The notes beneath the pieces are model-generated. The model was not told the origin of the DNA. It was given only the letters and a program-made list of their open reading frames with translations, and searched no databases. Below are positions 18,509-27,308 of a DNA stretch of 32,367 bases, in pieces. The DNA lies in contig JANWYE010000010.1 in assembly GCA_025057175.1 (NCBI GenBank), positions 1-32,367 on the forward strand, given 5' to 3'. Position 1 is the first letter of the stretch; every line of letters starts with the position of its first letter. The stretch comes from Chloroflexus sp. (lineage in GTDB: Bacteria; Chloroflexota; Chloroflexia; Chloroflexales; Chloroflexaceae). Position numbers and translations under genes: made by a program.

Positions 18509-19264
18509 ATGACCGGGTATGACATCTCGATCGTGATTCCCTGTTATAACGAAGCTGAAGGGATGGAAGCCATGCGCGAGCGGCTCGCGCAGGCGCTTAC
18601 CGCCCTCCGTGAACGCGGGAGAGTTCAACTGGTGTTGGTCAATGACGGCAGCCGCGATGGAACCGGCGAACTGCTCGAGCAGCAATTTGGTAGCTGGCCT
18701 GACACCGTGATTGCTCACCACGCGACTAATCGTGGCCTAGGCGCAGCCTTGCGCACCGGTTTTGCCCATGCCACGGGCGACGTGATTGTTACCTGCGATA
18801 GTGACGGCACCTACCCCTTCAGCGAGATTCCAGCTCTGCTCGACCGGCTAACACCCGATATCGATATGGTGACGGCGTCACCATATCACCCCGGCGGCGG
18901 GATCGAGAATGTACCGGCCTACCGCGTCTTCATCAGCAAATCGGCATCGCTCTGCTATCGCGCGCTGGTCAATCCGCGCATCCACACCTACACTGCGCTA
19001 TTCCGCGCTTGCCGGCGTGAAGTGATTGAACGGATCACGACCCATGCCGATGGTTTTCTGATGGTAACTGAGTGGTTGGTTGAAGCGCTGCTCAGCGGCT
19101 ACCGCGTTGCCGAATACCCAACTACGTTGCGCGTGCGCCAATACGGGCAATCGAAAGCACGAGTATGGCAAATCACCAAGACCCATCTCCGCTACATGGC
19201 CGGCATCCTGCGTCGCCGGTTATGGATGCAGCCACGAACCAAAGCACTGCCGCGCAGCCACTGA
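18509..19264 (+). CDS. GT2 family glycosyltransferase (dolichol/polyprenyl-phosphate mannosyltransferase-like)
   Basis: 'YDISIVIPCYNEAEGMEAMRERL', 'LVNDGSRDGTGELLE', 'NRGLGAALRTGFAHATGDVIVTCDSDGTYPFSEIPALL'. Confidence 0.9.
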   Translation: MTGYDISIVIPCYNEAEGMEAMRERLAQALTALRERGRVQLVLVNDGSRDGTGELLEQQFGSWPDTVIAHHATNRGLGAALRTGFAHATGDVIVTCDSDGTYPFSEIPALLDRLTPDIDMVTASPYHPGGGIENVPAYRVFISKSASLCYRALVNPRIHTYTALFRACRREVIERITTHADGFLMVTEWLVEALLSGYRVAEYPTTLRVRQYGQSKARVWQITKTHLRYMAGILRRRLWMQPRTKALPRSH

Positions 19265-19293
19265 CGATTGCGGCACAGGAACGGGAGAAACGC

Positions 19294-19752
19294 ATGCAAC
19301 AGGCTGAGGAACGAACCATTATCTCGACAGCACGAGCAGACGCAGGGGAAACCGAGCGATCAAGGCCACGAAAGGGCAAATTGGCAATGAGCACCGTAAT
19401 GCTGATTTTGATTGCAACTGCGCTCGGCGTGATCGGGCAAATGATGCTTAAACAGGGAATGGGCGCCATGGGGCCACTGGCGCTGAGCCTCGACACAGCC
19501 CCCGGTATTGTCTGGCGGATTGTCACCTCGCCGATGGTGATTGGCGGTCTACTTGTCTACGGAATCGGCACCTTCTTCTGGCTGATTACTCTCTCGCGGA
19601 TCGAACTCAGCGTGGCCTACCCCTTTGTTAGCCTCAACCACATCATCATCTTTCTACTGGCATGGCTCGTATTGCACGAACAGGTCAACCCGCTGCGGGC
19701 CGCCGGCGTCCTCGTCATTTGCGCCGGCATGCTGATGGTTGCGCGCTCTTAA
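19294..19752 (+). CDS. 4-TM EamA/SMR-like transporter (ArnE/F-like lipid-sugar flippase candidate)
   Basis: 'MLILIATALGVIGQMMLKQGM...IGGLLVYGIGTFFWLITLSRIELSVAYPFVSLNHIIIFLLAWLVLHEQVNPLRAAGVLVICAGMLMV'. ATG 19294 has RBS-like gggag; 19387 is an alternative start. Confidence 0.75.
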   Translation: MQQAEERTIISTARADAGETERSRPRKGKLAMSTVMLILIATALGVIGQMMLKQGMGAMGPLALSLDTAPGIVWRIVTSPMVIGGLLVYGIGTFFWLITLSRIELSVAYPFVSLNHIIIFLLAWLVLHEQVNPLRAAGVLVICAGMLMVARS

Positions 19753-19786
19753 CATTACCGCTTCAGTGTGCCTTGGGGAGGGGATA

Positions 19787-20389
19787 ATGAACATTCTGAC
19801 GTCATACTTTGTACAGATGAGCCAGACCCTTGAGCAATTACCGCTCGCGCCATTGCAACGGATCGCTGATGCCCTGTGGGATGCCTACGAACGCGACGCA
19901 ACTATCTTCGTATGCGGGAATGGCGGCAGCGCCGCAACCGCCTCGCACTTTGTCTGCGATTTGTCGAAATGGACAATTCAAGCGCAAGCGCGGCGCGTGC
20001 GGGCAATTGCATTGACCGACAATGTGCCGCTGATCACGGCGTGGTCGAACGATCAAAACTATGCCGATGTCTTTGTCGAACAATTAAAGGCGCTCTACCG
20101 TGATGGCGATGTGATCGTTGCTATTTCTGGCAGCGGTAATTCGCCAAACGTCGTGCGCGCGGTTGAGTGGGGCAACGCAGTCGGAGCGGTGACGGTGGGC
20201 ATTACTGGCTTTGATGGCGGGCGGCTACACCAGATTGCGCAGATCGGGCTGCATATCAACAACAGCTTCATGCCGCAAGTGGAAGATATTCACAGCACCA
20301 TTTGCCATGCGCTCGCTGTCAACTTGGGCAAACAGATCGAGGCCTCATTGCAACCGGTGGTCTTGCGCGCGATGGCAGTAGGAGGCTAA
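19787..20389 (+). CDS. SIS-domain phosphosugar isomerase, GmhA-like
   Basis: 'IFVCGNGGSAATASHFVCDLSK', 'DVIVAISGSGNSPNVVRAVEWGN', 'QVEDIHSTICHAL'; ATG 19787 with upstream ggggagggg. Confidence 0.85.
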   Translation: MNILTSYFVQMSQTLEQLPLAPLQRIADALWDAYERDATIFVCGNGGSAATASHFVCDLSKWTIQAQARRVRAIALTDNVPLITAWSNDQNYADVFVEQLKALYRDGDVIVAISGSGNSPNVVRAVEWGNAVGAVTVGITGFDGGRLHQIAQIGLHINNSFMPQVEDIHSTICHALAVNLGKQIEASLQPVVLRAMAVGG

Positions 20390-20391
20390 CA

Positions 20392-21486
20392 ATGATTCCG
20401 GTCGCTCGCCCATTGATCGGTCGCGAAGAAGAGGAGGCGGTCTTAGCCGTGCTGCGGTCAGGCATGATCGCGCAAGGGCCGGAAGTGGAGCGGTTTGAGA
20501 CTGAATTTGCCGCGTTGTGCGGCACGCGCCATGCGGTGGCGGTGATGAATGGCACGATCGCGCTGTACCTCGCGTTACTGGCTCACAATATTGGGCCGGG
20601 TGATGAGGTGATCACCACGCCGTTCAGCTTCATTGCGACCGGTAATAGCATCTTGATGGCCGGCGCGACGCCAGTGTTCGTTGATATTGACCCGCACACC
20701 TATAACATCAATCCCGATCTGATCGCCGCCGCAATCACGTCGCGCACGCGGGCAATTATGCCGGTGCATCTCTACGGTCAACCAGCCGATATGGCGCCGA
20801 TTATGGCGTTGGCGCAGCGGTACCATCTGGTGGTCATCGAGGATGCAGCGCAAGCGATTGGCGCTACCTATCGCGGGCAGCCAGTTGGCAGCTTTGGCAT
20901 CGGCTGTTTCTCGCTCTATGCCACCAAAAACGTAACGAGCGGCGAAGGCGGGATGATCACTACCAATGATCCGGCCATCGCCGACCGGTTGCGGTTGTTG
21001 CGCAACCACGGCAGCCGCGTGCGCTATTACCACGAACTGCTCGGCTACAACTTCCGCATGACCGACTTGCAGGCGGCAATTGGCCGGGCGCAATTGGCGA
21101 AGTGTGAACGCTTCACAAATCAAAGGATTGCGAACGCGGCATTCCTGAGCGAACAGATTCGTCACCCTGCCGTGATCACACCTTTCGTTCAGCCCGATGT
21201 GCGGCACGTCTTTCACCAATACACCATCCGCGTCTTAGGTGATCGCGACGCGGCGATCAAGCAATTGAATGCAGCCGGTGTCGGCACGGCGATCTTTTAC
21301 CCGTTGCCGATCCCGCAGCAGCCGCTGTATCGCAAATTGGGCATCGAAGCAGAAACGCCAGTAGCCGACCGGGTTGCGCGCGAGATTATCGCTCTGCCGG
21401 TGCATCCGGCGCTGAGCGATGGCGATCTGGCGCAGATCGCGGCAGCAGTGAATGCGCTGACAGTCAACGAGCCGGTGACGGCGTAG
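20392..21486 (+). CDS. DegT/DnrJ/EryC1 family PLP-dependent sugar aminotransferase
   Basis: 'MIPVARPLIGREEEEAVLAVLRSGMIAQGPEVERFE', 'VIEDAAQAIGATYRG', 'CFSLYATKNVTSGEGGMITT', 'GYNFRMTDLQAAIGRAQL'. Confidence 0.93.
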   Translation: MIPVARPLIGREEEEAVLAVLRSGMIAQGPEVERFETEFAALCGTRHAVAVMNGTIALYLALLAHNIGPGDEVITTPFSFIATGNSILMAGATPVFVDIDPHTYNINPDLIAAAITSRTRAIMPVHLYGQPADMAPIMALAQRYHLVVIEDAAQAIGATYRGQPVGSFGIGCFSLYATKNVTSGEGGMITTNDPAIADRLRLLRNHGSRVRYYHELLGYNFRMTDLQAAIGRAQLAKCERFTNQRIANAAFLSEQIRHPAVITPFVQPDVRHVFHQYTIRVLGDRDAAIKQLNAAGVGTAIFYPLPIPQQPLYRKLGIEAETPVADRVAREIIALPVHPALSDGDLAQIAAAVNALTVNEPVTA

Positions 21487-21566
21487 TCTTCAGCGCATCT
21501 AACCAGAGAAGCCGGTTGCGCCGCTGGCGATAGCACACAATGATTGACGTCAAGGGGGGGCAATTA

Positions 21567-22913
21567 ATGGTTGATATTATCGGCGGCGGCATTTTAGGGC
21601 TGAGCCTCGCATACGAACTGCTCAAGCGCGGCAGGCCAGTGCGGGTGTGGGAACGCGCCAGCACGCTCGGCGGCCTAATGGGACGAACTCGCTTCCCTGA
21701 GCTTGATGGTATGGAATGCGATCGCTACTATCACGCAATCTTAAGCAGCGATCGCACCTTGATGAGCCTGTTCGATGAGTTAGGGCTGCGTAGCCGCTTA
21801 CGCTACACCGCCACCAAAATGGGCTTCTACCATGACGGCAACATCTACCCGATGTCAACGCCGCTCGAGTTTCTCCGCTTCCCGCCATTGCACCTGATCG
21901 ACCGCTTACGCCTTGCATACACCATTCTGGCCTGCCGCCAGATTAGAGACTGGCGCCGGCTTGAACAGATTCCTGTTGCCGAGTGGCTGACTCGCCTAAG
22001 CGGTGAACGCACTGTGCGCCACGTGTGGGCGCCGCTGCTCCGGGCTAAGTTTGATGGCGATTTCAGCCACGTGCCGGCCACCTACATCTGGTCGCGGCTG
22101 GTGCGCACTACCGACACCCGCACCAAGGGCGGCAGCCAAGAGCTAATGTGCTATCTACCCAACGGCTATCAAGAGTTGATCGATGCGCTGGCGGCAGCGA
22201 TCCGGCAGCGTGGCGGCCAGATCGAGCTGAATGCAACGATTGACACAGTCAAGATTGAAGACGGGCGCGTGACCGGGTTGGTCGTTAACGGTCACGAAAC
22301 ACCGGCAGACAATGTTGTCATTACTGCCCAAACCCCGATTGCCCGCCGGCTGTTGCCACCGGAAGCGGCGGCAGTCTCAGCGCGGTGGGGCCAGCTTGAT
22401 GGCTTTTTAGGCATTGTCTGCATGCTGGTCGTGTTGCGACGCCGGCTCACGCCCTACTACACGCTCAACATCACCGACGAGCGCATACCTTTCACTGGCG
22501 TTATTGAAACAACGAATCTGATCGATCCCCAGTATGTTGGCGGCTACCATCTCGTCTACCTGCCGAAATATGTTGCCGCCGGCAGCCGGTTTGCCGTTAT
22601 GCCCGACAACGAACTACGCAGTGTCTTCCTCGGCTATCTGCGGCAGATGTTCCCCGATGTGCGCGACGACGACATTGCTGCCATCCGGATCGGGCGCGAA
22701 CGGTATGTGGAACCGATTCATCCGATTGGCGCAACTGACCTGATTCCGCCGGTTACAACCGATATTCAGGGTCTGTTCCTTGCCAATACTGGCCAAATCT
22801 ATCCGCAACTCACCAACGGCGAATCGGTCTGCGCCTTTGCGCGCTCGGTGGCCGAACAGATCCATCCGCTCGTGGCCAATAACCCTTCAGCAGCAGCATT
22901 ATCACTTGCCTGA
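21567..22913 (+). CDS. NAD(P)/FAD-dependent oxidoreductase (amine oxidase/protoporphyrinogen oxidase-like)
   Basis: N-terminal 'VDIIGGGILGLSLAYELLKRGRPVRVWERASTLGGLMG' dinucleotide-binding motif; C-terminal 'GLFLANTGQIYPQLTNGESVCAFARSVAEQI'. ATG 21567 preceded by aaggggggg. Confidence 0.85.
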   Translation: MVDIIGGGILGLSLAYELLKRGRPVRVWERASTLGGLMGRTRFPELDGMECDRYYHAILSSDRTLMSLFDELGLRSRLRYTATKMGFYHDGNIYPMSTPLEFLRFPPLHLIDRLRLAYTILACRQIRDWRRLEQIPVAEWLTRLSGERTVRHVWAPLLRAKFDGDFSHVPATYIWSRLVRTTDTRTKGGSQELMCYLPNGYQELIDALAAAIRQRGGQIELNATIDTVKIEDGRVTGLVVNGHETPADNVVITAQTPIARRLLPPEAAAVSARWGQLDGFLGIVCMLVVLRRRLTPYYTLNITDERIPFTGVIETTNLIDPQYVGGYHLVYLPKYVAAGSRFAVMPDNELRSVFLGYLRQMFPDVRDDDIAAIRIGRERYVEPIHPIGATDLIPPVTTDIQGLFLANTGQIYPQLTNGESVCAFARSVAEQIHPLVANNPSAAALSLA

Positions 22914-22921
22914 GGTAGTGT

Positions 22922-24400
22922 ATGAGCCTGACCAGCGTTGAGTTAACCACTGCAACCTCTGGCCGTTCCGACCGTGAAGCTTCCTCATACCGGAAGCTGG
23001 CACTGATTGGCACACTCGTGATGGGTGATGCAGCGGTGATTACCATCAGTTTCTTGCTCGCCTATGCCGTCCGTTTCTTCACCAACTTGCCCATCTTCGC
23101 CGAAGGCGCAATGCAGCCGGAGTTTTACAGTCTTTTGATTGCTATGTTGGTACCCGGCTGGATTGCCCTCTTTGCGATGCATGGACTTTATCAACGAACG
23201 GCGCTGTTCAATGGCACCCACGAATACAATCAGGTCTTTAACGCAGCCAGCAAAGGGATGCTGTTGGTGGTGATGCTGACCTTTTTCTTCCCCGACATCG
23301 TTGTTGCGCGCGGCTGGTTGGTCATGAGCTGGATCCTCTCGTTTAGCTTGACGATTGCGTGGCGGTTTGGTTTCCGCCGTATCGTCTACTGGCTGCGGCA
23401 GCGCGGCTATCTGCGCGAACGGGTGTTATTGGTCGGCGCTACCGAAGAGGGCCGGGCCATTGCCGAGCAATTGCTGGCCGAATGGCGAGCCGGCGCGCAG
23501 ATCGTGGGTTTCATTGATGACCAGTTGCCGGTGGGGAGTGAAGTGATTGCCGGCAAGGCCCGGGTGTTGGGGACAACGAGCAATTTTGCCCAATTGGTGC
23601 AGGAACATCAGGTTGAGACGATTATCATCGCCGACACTAACTTGGTGCGCGAGCGCCTTATCAACGTCAATGGCGCGATGGATCTGCTCAACCAACTTGA
23701 AGTGCGGCTAGCGCCGGGCCTGTTTGATCTGCTCACCATTGGCGTACAGGTGCGCGAGCAAGGCGCAGTCCCGCTCTTGAGCCTCAACAAGACGCGCATT
23801 ACTGGCCTGCATGCGATTGGTAAGGCGATCATTGATCGAGTAGGGGCCTTGGTTGGCCTCATCATGCTGGCGCCGCTCTTCCTGATCGTTGCGATCCTGA
23901 TCAAGCTCGATAGCCCCGGTCCAATCTTCCACCGCCGGCGTGTGATCGGAGTGGGCTATCGCGAGTTTGATGCCTTTAAGTTTCGCACAATGTACGTAGA
24001 TGGCGACAAACGCCTCACGCCTGAACAACGGGAGGAATTGCGCACCCACGGCAAGCTCAAAGACGATCCGCGGATTACCCGGATCGGTCGCTTCTTGCGC
24101 CGCACCAGCATTGATGAGCTACCACAACTCGTGAATGTGCTGCTGGGCCAAATGAGTTTGGTTGGGCCGCGCATGATCACTGCCGGCGAGATGCACCACT
24201 TCGGGCGCTGGCAGCACAATTTGTTAACGGTGCGACCGGGTTTGACCGGGTTGTGGCAGATCAGCGGGCGTAGCAACTTAGGGTATGCCGATCGAGTCAG
24301 GCTCGACATGCACTACATCCGCAACTACTCAATCTGGTTGGATCTGTTGATTATCTATCGCACCATCCCGGCGCTTTTAAAAGGCGAAGGAGCATATTGA
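22922..24400 (+). CDS. Polyprenyl-phosphate sugar phosphotransferase (WbaP/exopolysaccharide glycosylphosphotransferase family)
   Basis: N-terminal TM segments, Rossmann-like 'RVLLVGATEEGRAIAEQLL', C-terminal bacterial sugar transferase 'KLDSPGPIFHRRRVIGVGYREFDAFKFRTMYVDGD...RFLRRTSIDELPQLVNVLLGQMSLVGPRMI...RPGLTGLWQISGRS'. Confidence 0.92.
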   Translation: MSLTSVELTTATSGRSDREASSYRKLALIGTLVMGDAAVITISFLLAYAVRFFTNLPIFAEGAMQPEFYSLLIAMLVPGWIALFAMHGLYQRTALFNGTHEYNQVFNAASKGMLLVVMLTFFFPDIVVARGWLVMSWILSFSLTIAWRFGFRRIVYWLRQRGYLRERVLLVGATEEGRAIAEQLLAEWRAGAQIVGFIDDQLPVGSEVIAGKARVLGTTSNFAQLVQEHQVETIIIADTNLVRERLINVNGAMDLLNQLEVRLAPGLFDLLTIGVQVREQGAVPLLSLNKTRITGLHAIGKAIIDRVGALVGLIMLAPLFLIVAILIKLDSPGPIFHRRRVIGVGYREFDAFKFRTMYVDGDKRLTPEQREELRTHGKLKDDPRITRIGRFLRRTSIDELPQLVNVLLGQMSLVGPRMITAGEMHHFGRWQHNLLTVRPGLTGLWQISGRSNLGYADRVRLDMHYIRNYSIWLDLLIIYRTIPALLKGEGAY

Positions 24401-24428
24401 TCCATCTGTCGCACAGGGGAGGGGAGCA

Positions 24429-25463
24429 ATGGAACAACACACACTACGCGCAGCAGTCATCGGAGTGGGCAGCATGGGGCGCAACCACGCGCGCGTGTAT
24501 GCGAGTATGCCGGGGGTCGAGCTGGTGGCAGTCTGTGATACGAACTATGCTACCGCTAGCAGCTTGGCCAGCATCTATCGCTGCCGCGTTTACACCGATT
24601 ACCGCGAGATGCTTGCCAGCGAGGCCCTTGATCTCGTATCGGTAGTGGTCCCGACCAAACACCACTTTGCTGTGGCGAGTACGGTCATTAGGCATGGCGT
24701 GCATGTGTTGATCGAGAAACCGATCGCTGCAACAGTTGAGCAGGGGTGGATGTTGATCGAGGCAGCGCGGCGGCAAGGGGTTATCCTTACCGTTGGTCAC
24801 ATTGAGCGGTTTAATCCAGCGATAATTGCGCTCAAAGAGCAACTAGACAATCACGAGCTGGGCAATCTTTTTCAGATTATGTCACGTCGCGTCGGCCCCT
24901 TCCCAGCACGGATCATGGATGTCGGCGTGGTGATCGATCTCGCAACCCACGAGATTGATATTCTCAATTACCTGATCGGTTCGCCAATCACGCGCATGCA
25001 CGTTGAATTGCACCGCCACCTCCACCAGAGTCACGAAGACATGCTCTCGGCATTGCTGCGGTTTGAGAACGGGATGATCGGCGTGCTCGATATTAATTGG
25101 CTCACACCGACCAAGATCCGCGAACTAAGTGTGGTCGGCGAGCGAGGGATGTTCGTGGCCAATTATCTCACCCAAGATTTGACCTTCTACGAGAACGACT
25201 CGTGCCAAGGGCGGGCTTGGCCGGAACTGGCGCTGATTGGCGTCAGTGAAGGGCGCAGCATCCGGCTGAAGGTGCCGCGACGCGAACCGCTGTACGAAGA
25301 GCTGCGTAGCTTCTGTGAGGCAGTGCGCAATGGCACAGAACCGGCGGTGAGCGGCGAGGCGGGTGTGGCTGCGCTGGCGATCGCTAATCAGATTGTTGAA
25401 GTGGGATTGCGCGAGCAACCAGCAGCAGGGCTGATCGAGCGCGCGTTAGCAGTGGGGATGTAG
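24429..25463 (+). CDS. Gfo/Idh/MocA oxidoreductase (UDP-GlcNAc 3-dehydrogenase-like)
   Basis: 'LRAAVIGVGSMGRNHARVYASMPGVELVAVCDTN', 'HVLIEKPIAATVEQG', 'VGHIERFNPAI', 'DLATHEIDILNYLIG'. Confidence 0.88.
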   Translation: MEQHTLRAAVIGVGSMGRNHARVYASMPGVELVAVCDTNYATASSLASIYRCRVYTDYREMLASEALDLVSVVVPTKHHFAVASTVIRHGVHVLIEKPIAATVEQGWMLIEAARRQGVILTVGHIERFNPAIIALKEQLDNHELGNLFQIMSRRVGPFPARIMDVGVVIDLATHEIDILNYLIGSPITRMHVELHRHLHQSHEDMLSALLRFENGMIGVLDINWLTPTKIRELSVVGERGMFVANYLTQDLTFYENDSCQGRAWPELALIGVSEGRSIRLKVPRREPLYEELRSFCEAVRNGTEPAVSGEAGVAALAIANQIVEVGLREQPAAGLIERALAVGM

Positions 25464-25560
25464 CGGGACAAGGAAGGTGGTTGCGAGAGCTAAAAAGGTT
25501 GATCGCCTCTATAACGCGATAGGGGTGGGGATGTAGCGGGACAAGGAAGGTGGTTGCGAG
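25452..25560 (+). repeat. 36-bp direct repeat (25452-25487 and 25525-25560), the first copy spanning the Gfo/Idh stop codon
   Basis: 'gtggggatgtagcgggacaaggaaggtggttgcgag' occurs twice exactly, 73 bp apart. Confidence 0.95.
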
Positions 25561-25572
25561 GGTAAAGCATAG

Positions 25573-25646
25573 CGCGCGGCAGCTTCGCTGCCGCAGTCCA
25601 GAGTGGAGGAGGAGCGCGACAGCTTCGCTGCCGCAGTCCAGCGTGG
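25573..25646 (+). repeat. Tandem hairpin repeat (two copies, 40-bp period)
   Basis: 'gcgcg[g/a]cagcttcgctgccgcagtccag[a/c]gtgg' at 25573-25606 and 25613-25646; copy 1 holds a perfect GCGGCAGC-TTC-GCTGCCGC stem. Confidence 0.92.
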
Positions 25647-25660
25647 GGTGGTGATGGAGG

Positions 25661-25681
25661 GGGCGGGTTTCGCACCCGCCC
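25661..25681. terminator. Candidate bidirectional terminator / REP-like hairpin between convergent genes
   Basis: GGGCGGGT-TTCGC-ACCCGCCC perfect 8-bp stem between the + strand stop at 25463 and the - strand stop at 25692; no clear T-tract. Confidence 0.5.
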
Positions 25682-25691
25682 TTACTTTGCC

Positions 25692-27257
25692 TCACGACGA
25701 ACGCTTGATCCGGTAGCCGGCGGCTTCGCGATCCCACGCATTGCCTACGCCCTCAGCCTTGAGTTTATACTTCTCAACCCGCTCGGTGGCCGTCTTGGGC
25801 AAGCTCGCGCGGAATTCGATGTAGCGTGGCACGGCGAAATAAGCTAACCGTTCTTCACACCAGCGCACCAGTTCTAGCGGGTCGAGGGTCGCGCCGGGGC
25901 GTAACACCACCACCACTTTGACCTCTTCTTCGCCTAGCTCGCTTGGCACACCGACAGCGGCGCTCTCAAGCACCGCCGGATGGGCATTGACTGCGCGCTC
26001 AACTTCCCACGACGAGATATTCTCGCCGCGCCGCCGGATCGACTGCTTCAGGCGATCAATGAAAATCGCGTAGCCTGCCTCGTCAAGCCGGCCCAGATCG
26101 CCAGTGTGGAACCAGCCACCGCGCAGCGCAGTCGCCGTCTGTTCAGGTTGGCGGTAGTAGCCCAGCATGATCAGATGATCGCGCTGCGGGCGAATCGCAA
26201 TCTCGCCGGGCACACCGGGAGGCAGCGGGGTGTCATCGGGGCCGAAGATGGCCAGCTCAAAACCCGGCATCGCCTTGCCAAACGTGCCCACCCGCACCGC
26301 ATCGCGCGGATTAGCGACGCAAAAACCGGTGGTCTCGGTCAGGCCATAGCCTTCAATGATGGTCAGCCCAAACCGCTCTTCAAAAGCGCGCCACAGATCG
26401 GGCGGCGTCGCCGCGCAGGCGGCAATCCGCACCCGGTGGGCGCGGTCGGCGGATGATGGCGGCTGTTTCATCAAGATCGGGATCATCGCCGCCAGTAGAT
26501 TGCAGATCGTTGCCCCTAGATCGGCCAACTGTTGCCAATAGCGCGAGGCGCTAAACTGTTCGAGCAGGGCAATGGTCGTGCCGCGATAGATGGCCGGCAA
26601 CACCGTATGGGCCTGCGCGTTAATGTGAAAGAGTGGCAAGCTGGTGCCGAAGACATCATCAGTGGTCGCGCCGATCATCTCATCGGCAAAGAGCGCCGCC
26701 GAATGGAGATAAGCATGGTGGCTGAGCATCACACCTTTGGGTGGGCCGGTGGTGCCGGACGTGTAGAGAATGCTGTGTAGATCGGTGGCATTGCCGGGGG
26801 AAGGCTCGGCATACCGCGCGCTGGCGAGCATCTCACGCCATGAGAGGCTATCTGGCGCTACCGTACCACCGCGCGCCAACACATGGCGCAGTTCCGGCAA
26901 CCGGTCGCGCAACGCCGTGATGCGATCAAGCAAAGACTGCTCGACCACCAACACCGTCGCGCCGGCGTGTTCGAGGATGTAGTGCAGCACGTCGCCTTTG
27001 AGGTGAATATTGATCGGCACCGTCACTGCACCTAGACAAGCGCAACCGAACCATGCCCAGAGGTAGTCGGGCGAATTGCCGAGCATCAAGCCAACCCGAT
27101 CACCGGCCCGCACGCCGAGTTCGGCGAAGATACCGGCTGCGCGCCGGGCCAATTCGACTGCCTCGGCGTAGCGCCATTGTTGGTCGGCGAAGCGCAGGAA
27201 GGTGCGCTCAGGCTGGCGTTCGGCTTGAGCAACAAGAGCATGCCAAAGCGTATTCAT
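25692..27257 (-). CDS. AMP-dependent synthetase/ligase (acyl-CoA ligase family)
   Basis: 'LHSILYTSGTTGPPKGVMLSH', 'IIEGYGLTETTGF', 'GWFHTGDLGRLDEAGYAIFIDRLKQSIRRRGENISSWEVE'. Start placed at MNTLWHALVAQ. Confidence 0.9.
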   Translation of the reverse strand: MNTLWHALVAQAERQPERTFLRFADQQWRYAEAVELARRAAGIFAELGVRAGDRVGLMLGNSPDYLWAWFGCACLGAVTVPINIHLKGDVLHYILEHAGATVLVVEQSLLDRITALRDRLPELRHVLARGGTVAPDSLSWREMLASARYAEPSPGNATDLHSILYTSGTTGPPKGVMLSHHAYLHSAALFADEMIGATTDDVFGTSLPLFHINAQAHTVLPAIYRGTTIALLEQFSASRYWQQLADLGATICNLLAAMIPILMKQPPSSADRAHRVRIAACAATPPDLWRAFEERFGLTIIEGYGLTETTGFCVANPRDAVRVGTFGKAMPGFELAIFGPDDTPLPPGVPGEIAIRPQRDHLIMLGYYRQPEQTATALRGGWFHTGDLGRLDEAGYAIFIDRLKQSIRRRGENISSWEVERAVNAHPAVLESAAVGVPSELGEEEVKVVVVLRPGATLDPLELVRWCEERLAYFAVPRYIEFRASLPKTATERVEKYKLKAEGVGNAWDREAAGYRIKRSS

Positions 27258-27291
27258 AGGCGGATACAGGCAAATCAACGCGGATGATAAC

Positions 27292-27308
27292 GGTATTGTA
27301 ACGCATTG
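27292..27308 (-). promoter_or_regulatory. Candidate -10-type element upstream of the ligase (shared motif)
   Basis: + strand ggtattgtaacgcattg; - strand reads CAATGCGTTACAATACC with TACAAT, 35 bp from the start codon. A near-identical motif precedes the HD-GYP gene. Confidence 0.4.

Noticed and set aside
25452-25646. CRISPR array suggested by the clustered repeats
   Set aside because: Only two copies of each of two different repeats, spacers of unequal type, no cas genes; better explained as tandem duplication or REP-like hairpins.
25384-25737. Short ORFs across the convergent junction (25384-25737, 25490-25675)
   Set aside because: They translate the tandem hairpin repeats (LRQRSCRA...AAAKLPRA) and overlap gene ends; no coding support.
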